A DNA stretch of 64,000 nt from G963663315 sp963668255 (GTDB lineage: Bacteria; Pseudomonadota; Gammaproteobacteria; Arenicellales; Poriferihabitantaceae), in assembly GCA_965116595.1 (NCBI GenBank), contig OZ220708.1, positions 682,001 through 746,000 on the forward strand, in the 5' to 3' direction. The position numbers and the translations under genes were made by a program. The notes below the pieces were generated by a model. It saw nothing but the letters and a program-made list of their open reading frames with translations. It searched no databases and had not been told where the DNA came from. Positions 26,548 to 35,502 of this stretch are shown here, one piece after another. Each line of letters starts with the position of its first letter. The stretch's first letter is position 1.

Positions 26548-26636
26548 AATCAAATTGAGTAAAAATATGTGTTATCGGACTTGCCCGAATTATAATATGG
26601 ATCCCCTTACAAAATATACAGCGAGAGCGCTCATAT

Positions 26637-27899
26637 ATGAAACTCGATATCGAATTTGTCAGACAACATTTCAATCAATTGAACGATGACCGGGATTTCG
26701 TATTTTGCGCAAATGCAGGGGGTAGTTACGTTGCCGATCAGGTCAGCCGGATATTGAATCAGTATAATGCCCATACCCGGGTTCAACCATACGAGCGATA
26801 TGCCAGTTCAACAGCCGCGGGCAACGCGATGGATCGGGCGATTGACGGCTGGGCGGCTGCGCTTGACATTTCCGCGGATGAACTGACTATCGGGCCGTCG
26901 ACTTCGATCAATACCTATGTGATGGCCCAGGCAATCGGTTCACAGTGGAATGAGGGCGATGAAATCATTGTGACCAACCAGGACCATGAGGCCAACAACG
27001 GGGTATGGAGAAGAACGGCACAACAGAAAAATGTCACCCTGAGGGAGTGGCGGGTGGACATGCAGGACGGATTATTGAATCCTGAAGCGCTCGGTTCTCT
27101 GCTGAGTGAGAAAACCAGATGGGTGTTTTTTACCCATTGCTCCAATATTACCGGTACCAGCAATCCCGTTCAGGCCATCACCCGGCAGATCAAGGCATAC
27201 AACCCCGGCATCAAGGTATTCATAGATGCGGTAGGCTATGCGCCCCACCGGATCTGTGACATGGAATCACTGGGTGTAGATGTTTACGTTTTCAGCTTGT
27301 ACAAGGTGTTTGGTCCTCATCAAAGTCTGATGTATATAGATCAGGAGACAATAAATTCCCTGTCGCCGCAATGTCATTTTTTCAACACCGGGTCGCCTGG
27401 CAAGCTGTTCAATCCCACGGGGCCGCAACATGCACAGGTCGCGGGCTGCGCCGGAGTGCTGGATTATTTCGAAGCGCTGTATCATCATCACTATGGAACG
27501 CAAAATAAAGTGCAGGACGGGAGCACAACAATTGCACAGAAAATGGAACGGATCGGGGCTTTGATTTTCAAACATGAAACTCAACTGACAAAACCCATTC
27601 TGGATTATCTGGACAATAACAGGAATGTCAGACTGATCGGAAAAGCCCATACCAATGACGGTGACCGTGCGCCTACCATTGCATTCAAGCCCCTGCATGC
27701 TTCAGCCCGGTCGGTATCCGCCAGGATTCAGGACAGGGGGATTGGTTGTGAAAGCGGTCATTTCTATGCCTGGCGTCTGATATCCGACCTTGGCATTGAC
27801 CCTGAAGATGGTGTCGTTCGTATCTCTTTGGTCCACTACTCGAGCGATGAGGAAGTGCAAAAAGTTCTGGTCGCTCTCGACAGCGCACTCCAGTGCTGA
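26637..27899 (+). CDS. Cysteine desulfurase-like class V aminotransferase
   Basis: A 420-residue PLP enzyme of the class V (cysteine desulfurase/SufS-like) group. Segments: FVFCANAGGSYVADQV at the N-terminus, a GPSTSINTYVMAQ region, VTNQDHEANNGVWRR (the His that stacks on PLP), FIDAVGYAPH (PLP-binding Asp) and the Schiff-base Lys in FSLYKVFGPHQS. The persulfide-forming cysteine loop of IscS/SufS is not obvious, so it may be a desulfurase-like lyase or kynureninase-like enzyme rather than a true sulfur donor. An ATTATAAT palindrome at 26589-26596 in the 89-base divergent spacer with erpA can act as a -10 box in either direction. Confidence 0.82.
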   Translation: MKLDIEFVRQHFNQLNDDRDFVFCANAGGSYVADQVSRILNQYNAHTRVQPYERYASSTAAGNAMDRAIDGWAAALDISADELTIGPSTSINTYVMAQAIGSQWNEGDEIIVTNQDHEANNGVWRRTAQQKNVTLREWRVDMQDGLLNPEALGSLLSEKTRWVFFTHCSNITGTSNPVQAITRQIKAYNPGIKVFIDAVGYAPHRICDMESLGVDVYVFSLYKVFGPHQSLMYIDQETINSLSPQCHFFNTGSPGKLFNPTGPQHAQVAGCAGVLDYFEALYHHHYGTQNKVQDGSTTIAQKMERIGALIFKHETQLTKPILDYLDNNRNVRLIGKAHTNDGDRAPTIAFKPLHASARSVSARIQDRGIGCESGHFYAWRLISDLGIDPEDGVVRISLVHYSSDEEVQKVLVALDSALQC

Positions 27900-27939
27900 G
27901 TGCAGGATTTTCCACTGATCGTCACAGTTTCGCGTCGTC

Positions 27940-28380
27940 ATGCTTTGGCATAGATTAAAAACGATATCAAGAATCGAATTCGAATCGAAGTCGATACATG
28001 ACGATATTGACTGGAATGTATCCGGCAGCGGCAAGGTCGTCGTCGAATGCCCTGATGACAACCTTATCACGTTCAGCGAATCAGGGTCGTGGACCGCTGA
28101 TTCGGGGCTCAGCCTGAATTTTTCGAATCGATATCGATGGCACAGGACGACGTCGGACACTGTAATCCGCCTCCAACATCTTCGTTATGGTGATTTACAT
28201 CCAGTGGAATTGGTTGAATTAATGCTGCAATCCGACTTGTCCTGGAAGAGTCTCTCACCCCATATCTGCAAGAATGATGCGTATCGCGCCGAAATCACCC
28301 TGCGCGAGAATGACGTGTTGATCGAATGGACCATCTCGGGACCCGCAAAATCTGAATTGCTTAGCTGTATTTACTCATAG
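27940..28380 (+). CDS. DUF6314 family protein
   Basis: A 146-residue protein whose pattern matches my memory of the DUF6314 family: an N-terminal LWHRLKTISRIEF, a beta-rich middle with TFSESGSWTA and SNRYRWHR, a conserved HICKNDAYRAEI segment and a terminal WTISGPAKSELLSCIYS. The fold is probably a lipocalin-like barrel. The function is unknown. It follows the desulfurase-like gene by 40 bases and precedes icd by 116 bases, all on the plus strand. Family assignment is from pattern recognition only. Confidence 0.65.
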   Translation: MLWHRLKTISRIEFESKSIHDDIDWNVSGSGKVVVECPDDNLITFSESGSWTADSGLSLNFSNRYRWHRTTSDTVIRLQHLRYGDLHPVELVELMLQSDLSWKSLSPHICKNDAYRAEITLRENDVLIEWTISGPAKSELLSCIYS

Positions 28381-28430
28381 TTCAGGCGCCATATTTTTCT
28401 TTGACACCGGAACTCACTGTGGAACCCGGA

Positions 28431-28457
28431 TTGAATTTCAGTGTCAATTAGTATAGT
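28431..28457 (+). promoter_or_regulatory. Candidate promoter of icd
   Basis: TTGAAT (28431-28436) and TATAGT (28452-28457) are 15 bases apart, slightly short for sigma-70, and lie 40 bases before the icd start codon. The boxes are good but the spacing lowers confidence. Confidence 0.35.
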
Positions 28458-28496
28458 TTCGAATCAATCTTTTCATCATCCGGACCAATTCAGGCC

Positions 28497-29750
28497 ATGA
28501 CCTATCGGCATATCAGATTTCCAGAAAATGGAGTAAAAATTTCAATCAGGGACAACAAACCGGTTGTGCCGGATAATCCGATTCTCGGGTATGTTGAAGG
28601 AGATGGCATCGGGCCGGATATCACCTCTGCATCATTGAGAATCTGGGATGCCGCCGTAGACAAGGCTTATCGCGGCAAAAGAAAGGTTCACTGGTGCGAG
28701 CTGTACATGGGAGAAAAAGCGGCCGGGATATATGAAGGAGACTATTTCCCCGCAGAAACGCTCGAAGCCATGAAAGATCTTGTCGTATCCATAAAGGGGC
28801 CGTTAACCACGCCGATCGGAGGCGGATTCAGATCATTGAACGTCTCGCTGAGACAGCAGATGGACCTTTACGCCTGCGTTCGACCGGTTCGTTACTATCG
28901 CGGGGTGCCCTCTCCACTTAAATCTCCTGAAACCGTCGATGTCGTCATCTTCAGGGAAAACACGGAAGATGTGTATGCAGGGATCGAATATGAAAGCGGC
29001 ACTGAAGCGAACAAAAAGCTGGCCCGGTTCCTGAGGGAAGAAATGGGAGCCGAATTTTTCGAAGACGCGGGTCTGGGAGTCAAACCAATCAGTGCTTTCG
29101 GTAGTAAACGACTGGTCAGGAAAGCCATCGAATACGCCATCAATCACAACAAACCAAGCGTCACCCTGGTCCATAAGGGCAACATCATGAAATTCACGGA
29201 AGGCGCTTTTCGCAACTGGGGTTATGAAGTCGCCAAACAGGAATACAGGGATCATATCGTAACCGAAGAGGAACTGTGGGACGATTGCAACGGCGAAATG
29301 CCCGAGGGCAGGATTCTGGTCAAGGATCGAATTGCCGACATCATGTTCCAGCTATTACAACTGCGTCCAGCCGAGTTCGACGTCATTGCGACGATGAATC
29401 TGAACGGGGATTATCTATCTGATGCCCTGGCAGCCGAAGTCGGTGGTATCGGTATTGCTCCCGGCGCCAACATGTCGGATCATATTGCGGTTTTTGAGGC
29501 AACCCATGGGACCGCGCCCAAATACGCGAATCAAAACAAGGTCAATCCGTCATCATTGATGTTTTCAGGTGTAATGATGTTCGAATACATGGGATGGAAT
29601 GAAGCGGCTGAATTGATCAACGAAGCTTTCCCCGCCGTGATGGATGATCAAACCGTCACCTATGATTTCGCCCGGCTGATGGATAACGCAAAAACACTTT
29701 CCACCAGTGCGTTTGCAGATTCGCTGATTGCCAAAATACAGTCATCCTGA
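28497..29750 (+). CDS. icd: NADP-dependent isocitrate dehydrogenase
   Basis: A 417-residue homodimeric TCA-cycle enzyme, isocitrate to 2-oxoglutarate. Its numbering matches the E. coli enzyme: the regulatory and substrate-binding serine falls at S113 in FRSLNVSLRQ, with N115, R119 and R129 also in register. The conserved VIFRENTEDVYAGIEYESG loop, the LVHKGNIMKFTEGAF stretch and the ATMNLNGDYLSDALAAEVGG metal-binding region follow. The conserved serine implies that control by AceK phosphorylation is possible, though no aceK is present in the window. Confidence 0.97.
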   Translation: MTYRHIRFPENGVKISIRDNKPVVPDNPILGYVEGDGIGPDITSASLRIWDAAVDKAYRGKRKVHWCELYMGEKAAGIYEGDYFPAETLEAMKDLVVSIKGPLTTPIGGGFRSLNVSLRQQMDLYACVRPVRYYRGVPSPLKSPETVDVVIFRENTEDVYAGIEYESGTEANKKLARFLREEMGAEFFEDAGLGVKPISAFGSKRLVRKAIEYAINHNKPSVTLVHKGNIMKFTEGAFRNWGYEVAKQEYRDHIVTEEELWDDCNGEMPEGRILVKDRIADIMFQLLQLRPAEFDVIATMNLNGDYLSDALAAEVGGIGIAPGANMSDHIAVFEATHGTAPKYANQNKVNPSSLMFSGVMMFEYMGWNEAAELINEAFPAVMDDQTVTYDFARLMDNAKTLSTSAFADSLIAKIQSS

Positions 29751-29788
29751 TCTGACCACACCATTAATTGAGCAAGGCTCGAAATAAC

Positions 29789-30478
29789 ATGTCAAAAGGC
29801 AAAATAGTTCTTGTCGTCCTGATTCTGATCGTTGCAGGCGTATTGATCTGGCTGGGGCCGGAAAAGTACCTTAATCTGGAGTTCATCAAATCGAAACTCG
29901 ATCAACTGGTCGCCTACAGGGAAGCCAACCCCGGCACGACCGCATTGATGTTTTCGGCAATTTACATCGCAGCGACCGCGGCATCGATTCCAGGCGCCCT
30001 GGTGCTGACCCTGCTGGGAGGCGCCATTTTCGGGTTTGTCGCAGGCACTGCAATCGTGCTCGTTTCGGCAACGATCGGCGCGACTCTCGCTTTTCTCGTC
30101 GCCAGATACCTGTTCGACGATCTGGTTCAGAATAAAATGGGGGAACGCGTCGGGAAAATTCGTGAAAGCTTCCGCAGGGAAGGCGCTCTCTACCTGTTTT
30201 CGATGAGGCTGGTTCCCGTCATTCCATTCTTTGCGATCAATCTCCTGATGGGGCTGACTTCGATAAGGACAGCTACTTTCTTCTTCGCGTCATTGATCGG
30301 AATGGCGCCCGGTACGATGGTTTTCATCAACGCCGGCACACAGCTTGCCAAACTGGACTCGCTCAAAGGGCTGTTATCCCCTGCCCTGATTGCGTCGTTC
30401 GTGTTACTCGCGGTTTTCCCGTACATTGCAAAATACCTCCTGAAAATCATCAAAAGCAGAGTTCGAACCAATGGGTAG
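29789..30478 (+). CDS. TVP38/TMEM64 (SNARE-associated, DedA-like) membrane protein
   Basis: A 229-residue inner-membrane protein. The first transmembrane helix (KIVLVVLILIVAGVLIWLG) is followed by a VTT/DedA-like domain with IPGALVLTLLGGAIFGFVAGT, the amphipathic segment FRREGALYLFSMRLVPVIPFFAINLLMG and further helices. Members are candidate lipid scramblases or transporters. ATG at 29789 is favoured over TTG at 29768. The 3' end overlaps the next gene by 8 bases. Pairing with a mercuric-reductase-like flavoprotein is common in bacteria and implies a shared, still unclear, function. Confidence 0.88.
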   Translation: MSKGKIVLVVLILIVAGVLIWLGPEKYLNLEFIKSKLDQLVAYREANPGTTALMFSAIYIAATAASIPGALVLTLLGGAIFGFVAGTAIVLVSATIGATLAFLVARYLFDDLVQNKMGERVGKIRESFRREGALYLFSMRLVPVIPFFAINLLMGLTSIRTATFFFASLIGMAPGTMVFINAGTQLAKLDSLKGLLSPALIASFVLLAVFPYIAKYLLKIIKSRVRTNG

Positions 30479-31910
30479 AAATTACGATGCCAACCTGATC
30501 GTGATCGGCGCCGGCAGCGGTGGGCTGGTAACTGCCTATATCGCCGCCGCCATAAAGGCCAAAGTGATTCTGATCGAGCGGGGAGATATGGGAGGGGACT
30601 GCCTGAACACCGGCTGTGTGCCCTCGAAATCATTCATCGCCTCCGCCAAATTTCTCCATGACATCAGGCATTCACAAAATCTGGGAATCCGGGAAGCTTC
30701 AGCGTCATTCGATTTTGCCGACATCATGCAGCGCGTTCACGAGATCATTGCTTCCATTGCCCCGCACGATTCGGTGGAAAGATATACGTCTCTGGGAGTC
30801 GACGTCATCAAGGGACAAGCGGAAATCCTGTCCAGAAATTCGGTTCGGGTGAACGGCAAAACCTGGACGGCGAAATCCATCGTCATTGCCGCCGGCGCGG
30901 AACCCTTTGCCCCGCCCATTCCGGGACTGGATCAGGTTGACTACTATACCTCTGACACAATATGGAATATCCGCGAACTGCCGAAAAAACTGATTGTCCT
31001 GGGTGGCGGCCCAATCGGTTGTGAACTGGCGCAGTGCTTCGCCCGGTTCGGCAGCGAAGTCAGCCTGGTAGAAGGCCAGGACCAGATTCTGCTGCGGGAA
31101 GACGAAGAATTTTCCAGGCAAATCACCGAGACTTTTCGCGGGGAAGGCATCAACGTACTGACCGGACACTTTGCAACCAGTATCGTCGTTGACGGCAACT
31201 CGAAAAAACTGGTCTGCAAAGCCGGTGACAGGGAAGTTGAAATTGAATTTGACCAGATGCTGATGGCGCTGGGACGGGCGGCCAGACTGGATGGATATGG
31301 GCTGGAAAACATCGAAGTTCCGATCAGCCCCCGTCGCACCATAGAAACAAATCCGTATTTACAGGCCGGGCACCCTGACGTTTATGCGGTGGGAGACGTC
31401 ACAGGTCCTTATCAATTCACCCATGCCGCCGCCCATCAGGCGTGGTATGCATCCGTCAATGCGCTGTTCAGTCCATTCAAAAAGTTCAAGGCCGACTACA
31501 GCGTATTGCCATGGGCAACCTATACCGACCCGGAAGTGGCCCGCGTCGGGATCAATGAACTGGATGCCAGAGAACAGAATGTACCGTATGAAGTGACCGA
31601 ATACGACATCGGACAACTGGACCGGGCCAAAACGGACGGGCATGCGGCAGGCACGATCAAGGTATTAACGGTTCCGGGAAAAGACAAAATCCTCGGGGTC
31701 ACCATCGTCAGCAGGCACGCCGGAGACCTGATCGCAGAGTTCGTACTGGCGATGCGGCATGGACTGGGGTTGAACAAAATTCTCGGAACGATTCACGCTT
31801 ATCCGACCTGGATGGAAGCCAACAAGTACGCAGCCGGAAACTGGAAAAAAGCCCATGCACCAGCCTGGGCACTGAACCTGCTGGAGAAATTTCATCGATG
31901 GAGAAGATAA
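30471..31910 (+). CDS. Pyridine nucleotide-disulfide oxidoreductase (mercuric reductase/lipoamide dehydrogenase-like)
   Basis: A 479-residue flavoprotein. It has an FAD fold at residues 9-40 (VIGAGSGGLVTAYIAA), the redox-active disulfide C44/C49 in GGDCLNTGCVPSKS, an NAD(P) fold at about residue 175 (LIVLGGGPIGCELAQ), the VYAVGDVTGPYQFTHAA motif and the dimerisation domain with active-site His in GTIHAYPTWMEANK. The metal-binding N-terminal domain and C-terminal Cys pair of true MerA are absent, and no mer genes are near. It overlaps the TVP38-like gene, suggesting coupled translation. Confidence 0.88.
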   Translation: MGRNYDANLIVIGAGSGGLVTAYIAAAIKAKVILIERGDMGGDCLNTGCVPSKSFIASAKFLHDIRHSQNLGIREASASFDFADIMQRVHEIIASIAPHDSVERYTSLGVDVIKGQAEILSRNSVRVNGKTWTAKSIVIAAGAEPFAPPIPGLDQVDYYTSDTIWNIRELPKKLIVLGGGPIGCELAQCFARFGSEVSLVEGQDQILLREDEEFSRQITETFRGEGINVLTGHFATSIVVDGNSKKLVCKAGDREVEIEFDQMLMALGRAARLDGYGLENIEVPISPRRTIETNPYLQAGHPDVYAVGDVTGPYQFTHAAAHQAWYASVNALFSPFKKFKADYSVLPWATYTDPEVARVGINELDAREQNVPYEVTEYDIGQLDRAKTDGHAAGTIKVLTVPGKDKILGVTIVSRHAGDLIAEFVLAMRHGLGLNKILGTIHAYPTWMEANKYAAGNWKKAHAPAWALNLLEKFHRWRR

Positions 31911-31928
31911 CGAAACAATAACGGGTTG

Positions 31929-32390
31929 ATGCCGAAAATTCTGATTGTCGCAAACTGCCCCTCGGAAAACGCGCTTAAACTGCAAGCGGCGACAGCGCAC
32001 GGATGCCGCTTTGAAAAAGACATCCCGGTAGATCTAAGGGTTCGCATTCCCTGGGACAGTAATGCCGAGGATGTCATCTGGAGTGATGGTGTGATCATCG
32101 GTACTACAGAAAATTTTGGCTATATGAGCGGGGCAATCAAGGATTTCTTTGAAAGAATCTATTATCCGTGCCTGGAAGTCACCGAAGGCAAGCCGGTCGC
32201 CCTGTATGTCAAGGCTGGATTGGACGGGCAGGGCGCCAAAACCAGCGTAGAAAAGATCCTGGTTGGTTTGAAGTGGAAACTGATTCAGCCTCCGGTGATC
32301 CTGAAAGGCAAATATCGTGAGGATTTTGTCGATCAATGCGAGACCCTGGGGATGACCCTGGCCGTCGGGCTGGATGCAGGAATTTATTGA
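31929..32390 (+). CDS. Flavodoxin-like NAD(P)H-dependent oxidoreductase
   Basis: A 153-residue protein of the flavodoxin/NADPH-dependent FMN reductase fold. The N-terminal strand is unusual (KILIVANCPSENALKLQAA), and the GVIIGTTENFGYMSGAIKDFFER segment is the typical FMN-binding TPEYxG-like loop. The following KPVALYVKAGLDGQGAKTSVEKIL stretch fits the C-terminal half. It probably reduces quinones or flavins. ATG at 31929 immediately follows an in-frame TTG. It is 18 bases after the flavoprotein disulfide reductase gene and converges on comM with a 7-base gap. Confidence 0.8.
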   Translation: MPKILIVANCPSENALKLQAATAHGCRFEKDIPVDLRVRIPWDSNAEDVIWSDGVIIGTTENFGYMSGAIKDFFERIYYPCLEVTEGKPVALYVKAGLDGQGAKTSVEKILVGLKWKLIQPPVILKGKYREDFVDQCETLGMTLAVGLDAGIY

Positions 32391-32397
32391 GTCAAAT

Positions 32398-33906
32398 CTA
32401 AAGACTACTTTTTTTATCCAGGCAACGCATCTTGACTGCGGTCAATAAATGGGAAGTTTCAATCGCCTTCAGCCTGTTCATATCGGCAACCGTTCGAGCA
32501 AGCTTGAGGATGCGGTGATATGCACGGGCCGACATATTGAATTTGGTCAAGACCCGGTCAAGCAGGGCATACCCTTCCTCGTCCAGAACACAGAACTGGT
32601 CAATCTCGCCGGTGGATAACTGGCTGTTCAACTTGCCTTGCCGATGATATTGTATGGTGCGGGTTTCGATCACTCTTTCGCGAATCCTTGCGCTATCCTC
32701 CTCTGGCTTGCGTTTGGCGCGTAACTGGTTATATGGGACCTTGGACACGTTTATCTGCATATCGATTCGATCCAGCAATGGCCCTGAAAGCTTTCCCAGA
32801 TAGCGGCTGACCTGATCCGGAGTGCATCTGCAATCTCCCTCCGAATCCCCCAGATACCCGCATTTACATGGATTCGCGGCACCAACAAAAATGAATCGGG
32901 AATGGAACCTGAGTTGCAACGCAGCCCGTGAAATATTCACGTAACCCGCTTCCAGAGGCTCTCTCAGCAAGTCCAGGGATTGCTGGCCGAACTCGGTCAA
33001 CTCATCGAGAAACAAAACCCCATTGTGGGCACGGGATATTTCTCCAGGCTTCGGAATCGAGCCGCCTCCAATCAGGGCTGCTCCCGATGCGCTATGATGA
33101 GGCGCCCGGAATGGTCTGGTTAACCAGTCGTCGGAGTCCCAGTCCTTTTCCACCAACGAAGTAATCGCTGCCGTTTCCAGGCCCTCATCTTCCGTCATTC
33201 CGGGCAATATTCCCGGCAAGCGCAGGGCCAGCATGGTTTTACCCGTTCCGGGAGACCCCATCATTAATATACTGTGTGCGCCTGAGGCAGCGACTTCCAA
33301 CCCGTATTTGGAAAATGCCTGTCCAACCACTTCATTCATATCCGGATATACTGCATCCCTCTTTGTTCTCACCGGCGTAACCGCCCGGAATTCACCGAGG
33401 CCATTCAGGACATCGGTCAATTCCCGTAAAGTTTCCACTCCATGGACTCTGACCCCGGTTACCAAACCGGCCTGGCTGGCGCTTGCCCGTGGTAATACCA
33501 GGCATTGATTGGTGTCTCTAAGCGATAGCGCCGCAATTAATCCACCTTTGATATCCCGCAATCCGCCACTGAGCGCCAATTCACCCAGGAACACTTTATT
33601 TTCAAGCGCACCGGCATCAAGCTGACCAGACGCAGCGAGTACACCCAACGCGATCGGCAAATCAAATCTACCCCCTTCCTTGGGCAAGTCCGCAGGCGCC
33701 AGATTTACCGATATGCGTTTGCTGGGAAATTCAAAAGTGGAATTCAGGATTGCGCAGCGCACCCGGTCCCGACTCTCCTTGACTGCGGTTTCAGGTAATC
33801 CAACGATGGAAAATGCCGGCAGGCCACGGGATAAATGAACTTCGACGGTAACTTCAGGGGCCTGGGTTCCAACTTGAGCACGACTGCTAACGACGGCAAG
33901 CGACAT
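32398..33906 (-). CDS. comM: YifB/ComM magnesium-chelatase-like AAA+ ATPase
   Basis: A 502-residue AAA+ protein. An N-terminal Lon-protease-like domain (residues 1-180: VHLSRGLPAFSIVGLPETAVKESRDRV) is followed by the ATPase with Walker A GSPGTGKTMLALRLPG, Walker B GVLFLDELTEF and Arg-finger region, then a zinc-binding stretch (ANPCKCGYLGDSEGDCRCT). ComM is a branch-migration helicase promoting integration of DNA in natural transformation and is found in most gammaproteobacteria, competent or not. Length is normal. Upstream are ubiK, surA and lptD on the same strand. Confidence 0.94.
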   Translation of the reverse strand: MSLAVVSSRAQVGTQAPEVTVEVHLSRGLPAFSIVGLPETAVKESRDRVRCAILNSTFEFPSKRISVNLAPADLPKEGGRFDLPIALGVLAASGQLDAGALENKVFLGELALSGGLRDIKGGLIAALSLRDTNQCLVLPRASASQAGLVTGVRVHGVETLRELTDVLNGLGEFRAVTPVRTKRDAVYPDMNEVVGQAFSKYGLEVAASGAHSILMMGSPGTGKTMLALRLPGILPGMTEDEGLETAAITSLVEKDWDSDDWLTRPFRAPHHSASGAALIGGGSIPKPGEISRAHNGVLFLDELTEFGQQSLDLLREPLEAGYVNISRAALQLRFHSRFIFVGAANPCKCGYLGDSEGDCRCTPDQVSRYLGKLSGPLLDRIDMQINVSKVPYNQLRAKRKPEEDSARIRERVIETRTIQYHRQGKLNSQLSTGEIDQFCVLDEEGYALLDRVLTKFNMSARAYHRILKLARTVADMNRLKAIETSHLLTAVKMRCLDKKSSL

Positions 33907-33981
33907 TCCTTTTCTCCATTCCTTTGTTCCTTTTCATCAATAAACACATATTCCATTTCCCGGGTTGAAGATCAAAGTGTA

Positions 33982-34200
33982 CTACATTTTTCCTTCCAAC
34001 TCTTTAACCTGCTTTTCCAGTTCCGTTAATCTTTGCCTTGTCCTGATCAAAATCTTTTCCTGTATTTCGAATTGCTCCCGGGTTACCAGATTCATCTTTT
34101 CAAAATTTCTCTTGATGACGGCATCTATATTGTGCTTTAAATCGTCCCCCAGTTCAGGGGGTAATACGGAGTTGATCGCTGCCCTTAATTTATCTATCAT
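33982..34200 (-). CDS. ubiK: Ubiquinone biosynthesis accessory factor UbiK
   Basis: A 72-residue protein (former YqiC/BMFP family). The N-terminal amphipathic part (MIDKLRAAINSVLPPELGDDL) is followed by a coiled coil (about residues 42-70, RTRQRLTELEKQVKELEGK). UbiK binds UbiJ and lipids and supports aerobic ubiquinone synthesis. Its start lies 18 bases after the surA stop. This small gene has good family signature and length. Confidence 0.88.
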   Translation of the reverse strand: MIDKLRAAINSVLPPELGDDLKHNIDAVIKRNFEKMNLVTREQFEIQEKILIRTRQRLTELEKQVKELEGKM

Positions 34201-34218
34201 TTCAATTCATCCAACAGT

Positions 34219-35502
34219 CTATCTGTCTGCAATATACTCTATATGCGCACCATCTCGTAATCGATCAAACCAGATTTTATAAAGTTCCGCAGCCTTGCGT
34301 TTAAAGACCTCCATTTCCGCGTCTTTTCTGACCAGATCATGGGTAATGTCCTTCTCCCTTCTGTCCAGCACTTCGATCAGATGATAGCCAAAACGGGATT
34401 TGACCGGATCACTGACCTGATTCAACTCCAGAGTATTTGAGAGTTGTTCTATCCCGGGCGCTATTTCCCCCGGATTGATCCAGCCGAGCAAACCACCTTC
34501 CGGTGCGCTTGTGGGATCATCCGAATTCAATCTGGCAAGCCGGGAAAAGTCCGCGCCCTGCATAAGCTCATGCTTGATTTCCGTCAGTTCCTCAATGGCT
34601 TCTTCATCGGTAAGATTTCTACGTAAGGGCTGGATCAGAATATGACGGAGTAATTGTTGGGTGACGATTTTCTGGTCGCCATCCTTGTCATGGAGCTTCA
34701 GAATGTGAAATCCGATTGTGCTTTTCAAAACATCCGTATACCCGCCAACAGATGATTTGCGCAGCGCATCAACAAAGAGTTCGGGCAACTGACCTTCCCT
34801 GAGCCATCCAAGATATCCTCCCTTTTCAATATTCTCACCATCCGAGTAGTTTTTGACCATATCTTCAAAGGACTGGCCTGATGTCAGGGACCGGCGAATT
34901 TCTTTGACGGTGTTTTCTATCTCTTTTGCTTCAGCTTCCGATTTATCAACAACCGACATCAGCAAATGAGATATCTCATAAGCCTCATTGCGTGCATAAA
35001 TATCCTTATGGGCCTGAAGATGATAGTCGACCTCCTGTTCGGAAACGGTTACTCGTGAATTCACGGCAATATCGACGATTTTGCGTACCAACTGTTGCTC
35101 AGCCAGGCTATATCGAAATTCGGCCGGGGATATGCCCAGCCCATCGAGTTCTTCGAACAGTTGTTGCAATGACAACTGATTCTGTGCCGCCATGGTACTG
35201 AGAATTTGATCGACTTCCTGTTCGCTTACCGTAATTCCCTGGGCAAATGCTGCCTGGGCCTGCAGACGTTCATCTATCAGGGTTTCAAGAATATCCGGGT
35301 TGATCTCTGAAAGGTCCGACCGCACCTGTTCCGAAGCCCGCAACTGTTCACGTTGATGGCGAATCCGGTATTCCGAAAACATAATCGGTTCATCGTTGAC
35401 GACAACGATCACTTTATCCAGACCTGTCGTGGCCGCATGAACGGTGAAGCTCAGGCAGATTGCAGCTATAAATAAGACCCTGATCATGTTTGTCAAATTC
35501 AC
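34219..35502 (-). CDS. surA: Periplasmic chaperone/peptidyl-prolyl isomerase SurA
   Basis: A 427-residue outer-membrane-protein chaperone. A signal peptide ends near residue 23 (VLFIAAICLSFTVHA). An N-terminal SurA domain (VIVVVNDEPIMFSEYRI) precedes two parvulin domains, each with a GGYLGW or GGLLGW motif (about residues 175-280 and 285-385). The start is a GTG whose last bases overlap the lptD stop (GTGA), or alternatively the ATG at 35487. SurA delivers LptD and other barrels to the BAM complex, and the lptD-surA order is conserved. Confidence 0.95.
   Translation of the reverse strand: MNLTNMIRVLFIAAICLSFTVHAATTGLDKVIVVVNDEPIMFSEYRIRHQREQLRASEQVRSDLSEINPDILETLIDERLQAQAAFAQGITVSEQEVDQILSTMAAQNQLSLQQLFEELDGLGISPAEFRYSLAEQQLVRKIVDIAVNSRVTVSEQEVDYHLQAHKDIYARNEAYEISHLLMSVVDKSEAEAKEIENTVKEIRRSLTSGQSFEDMVKNYSDGENIEKGGYLGWLREGQLPELFVDALRKSSVGGYTDVLKSTIGFHILKLHDKDGDQKIVTQQLLRHILIQPLRRNLTDEEAIEELTEIKHELMQGADFSRLARLNSDDPTSAPEGGLLGWINPGEIAPGIEQLSNTLELNQVSDPVKSRFGYHLIEVLDRREKDITHDLVRKDAEMEVFKRKAAELYKIWFDRLRDGAHIEYIADR

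Noticed and set aside
30471..31910. Mercury-resistance locus
   Set aside because: The flavoprotein lacks the N-terminal metal-binding domain and C-terminal Cys pair of MerA, and no merR, merT or merP is present.
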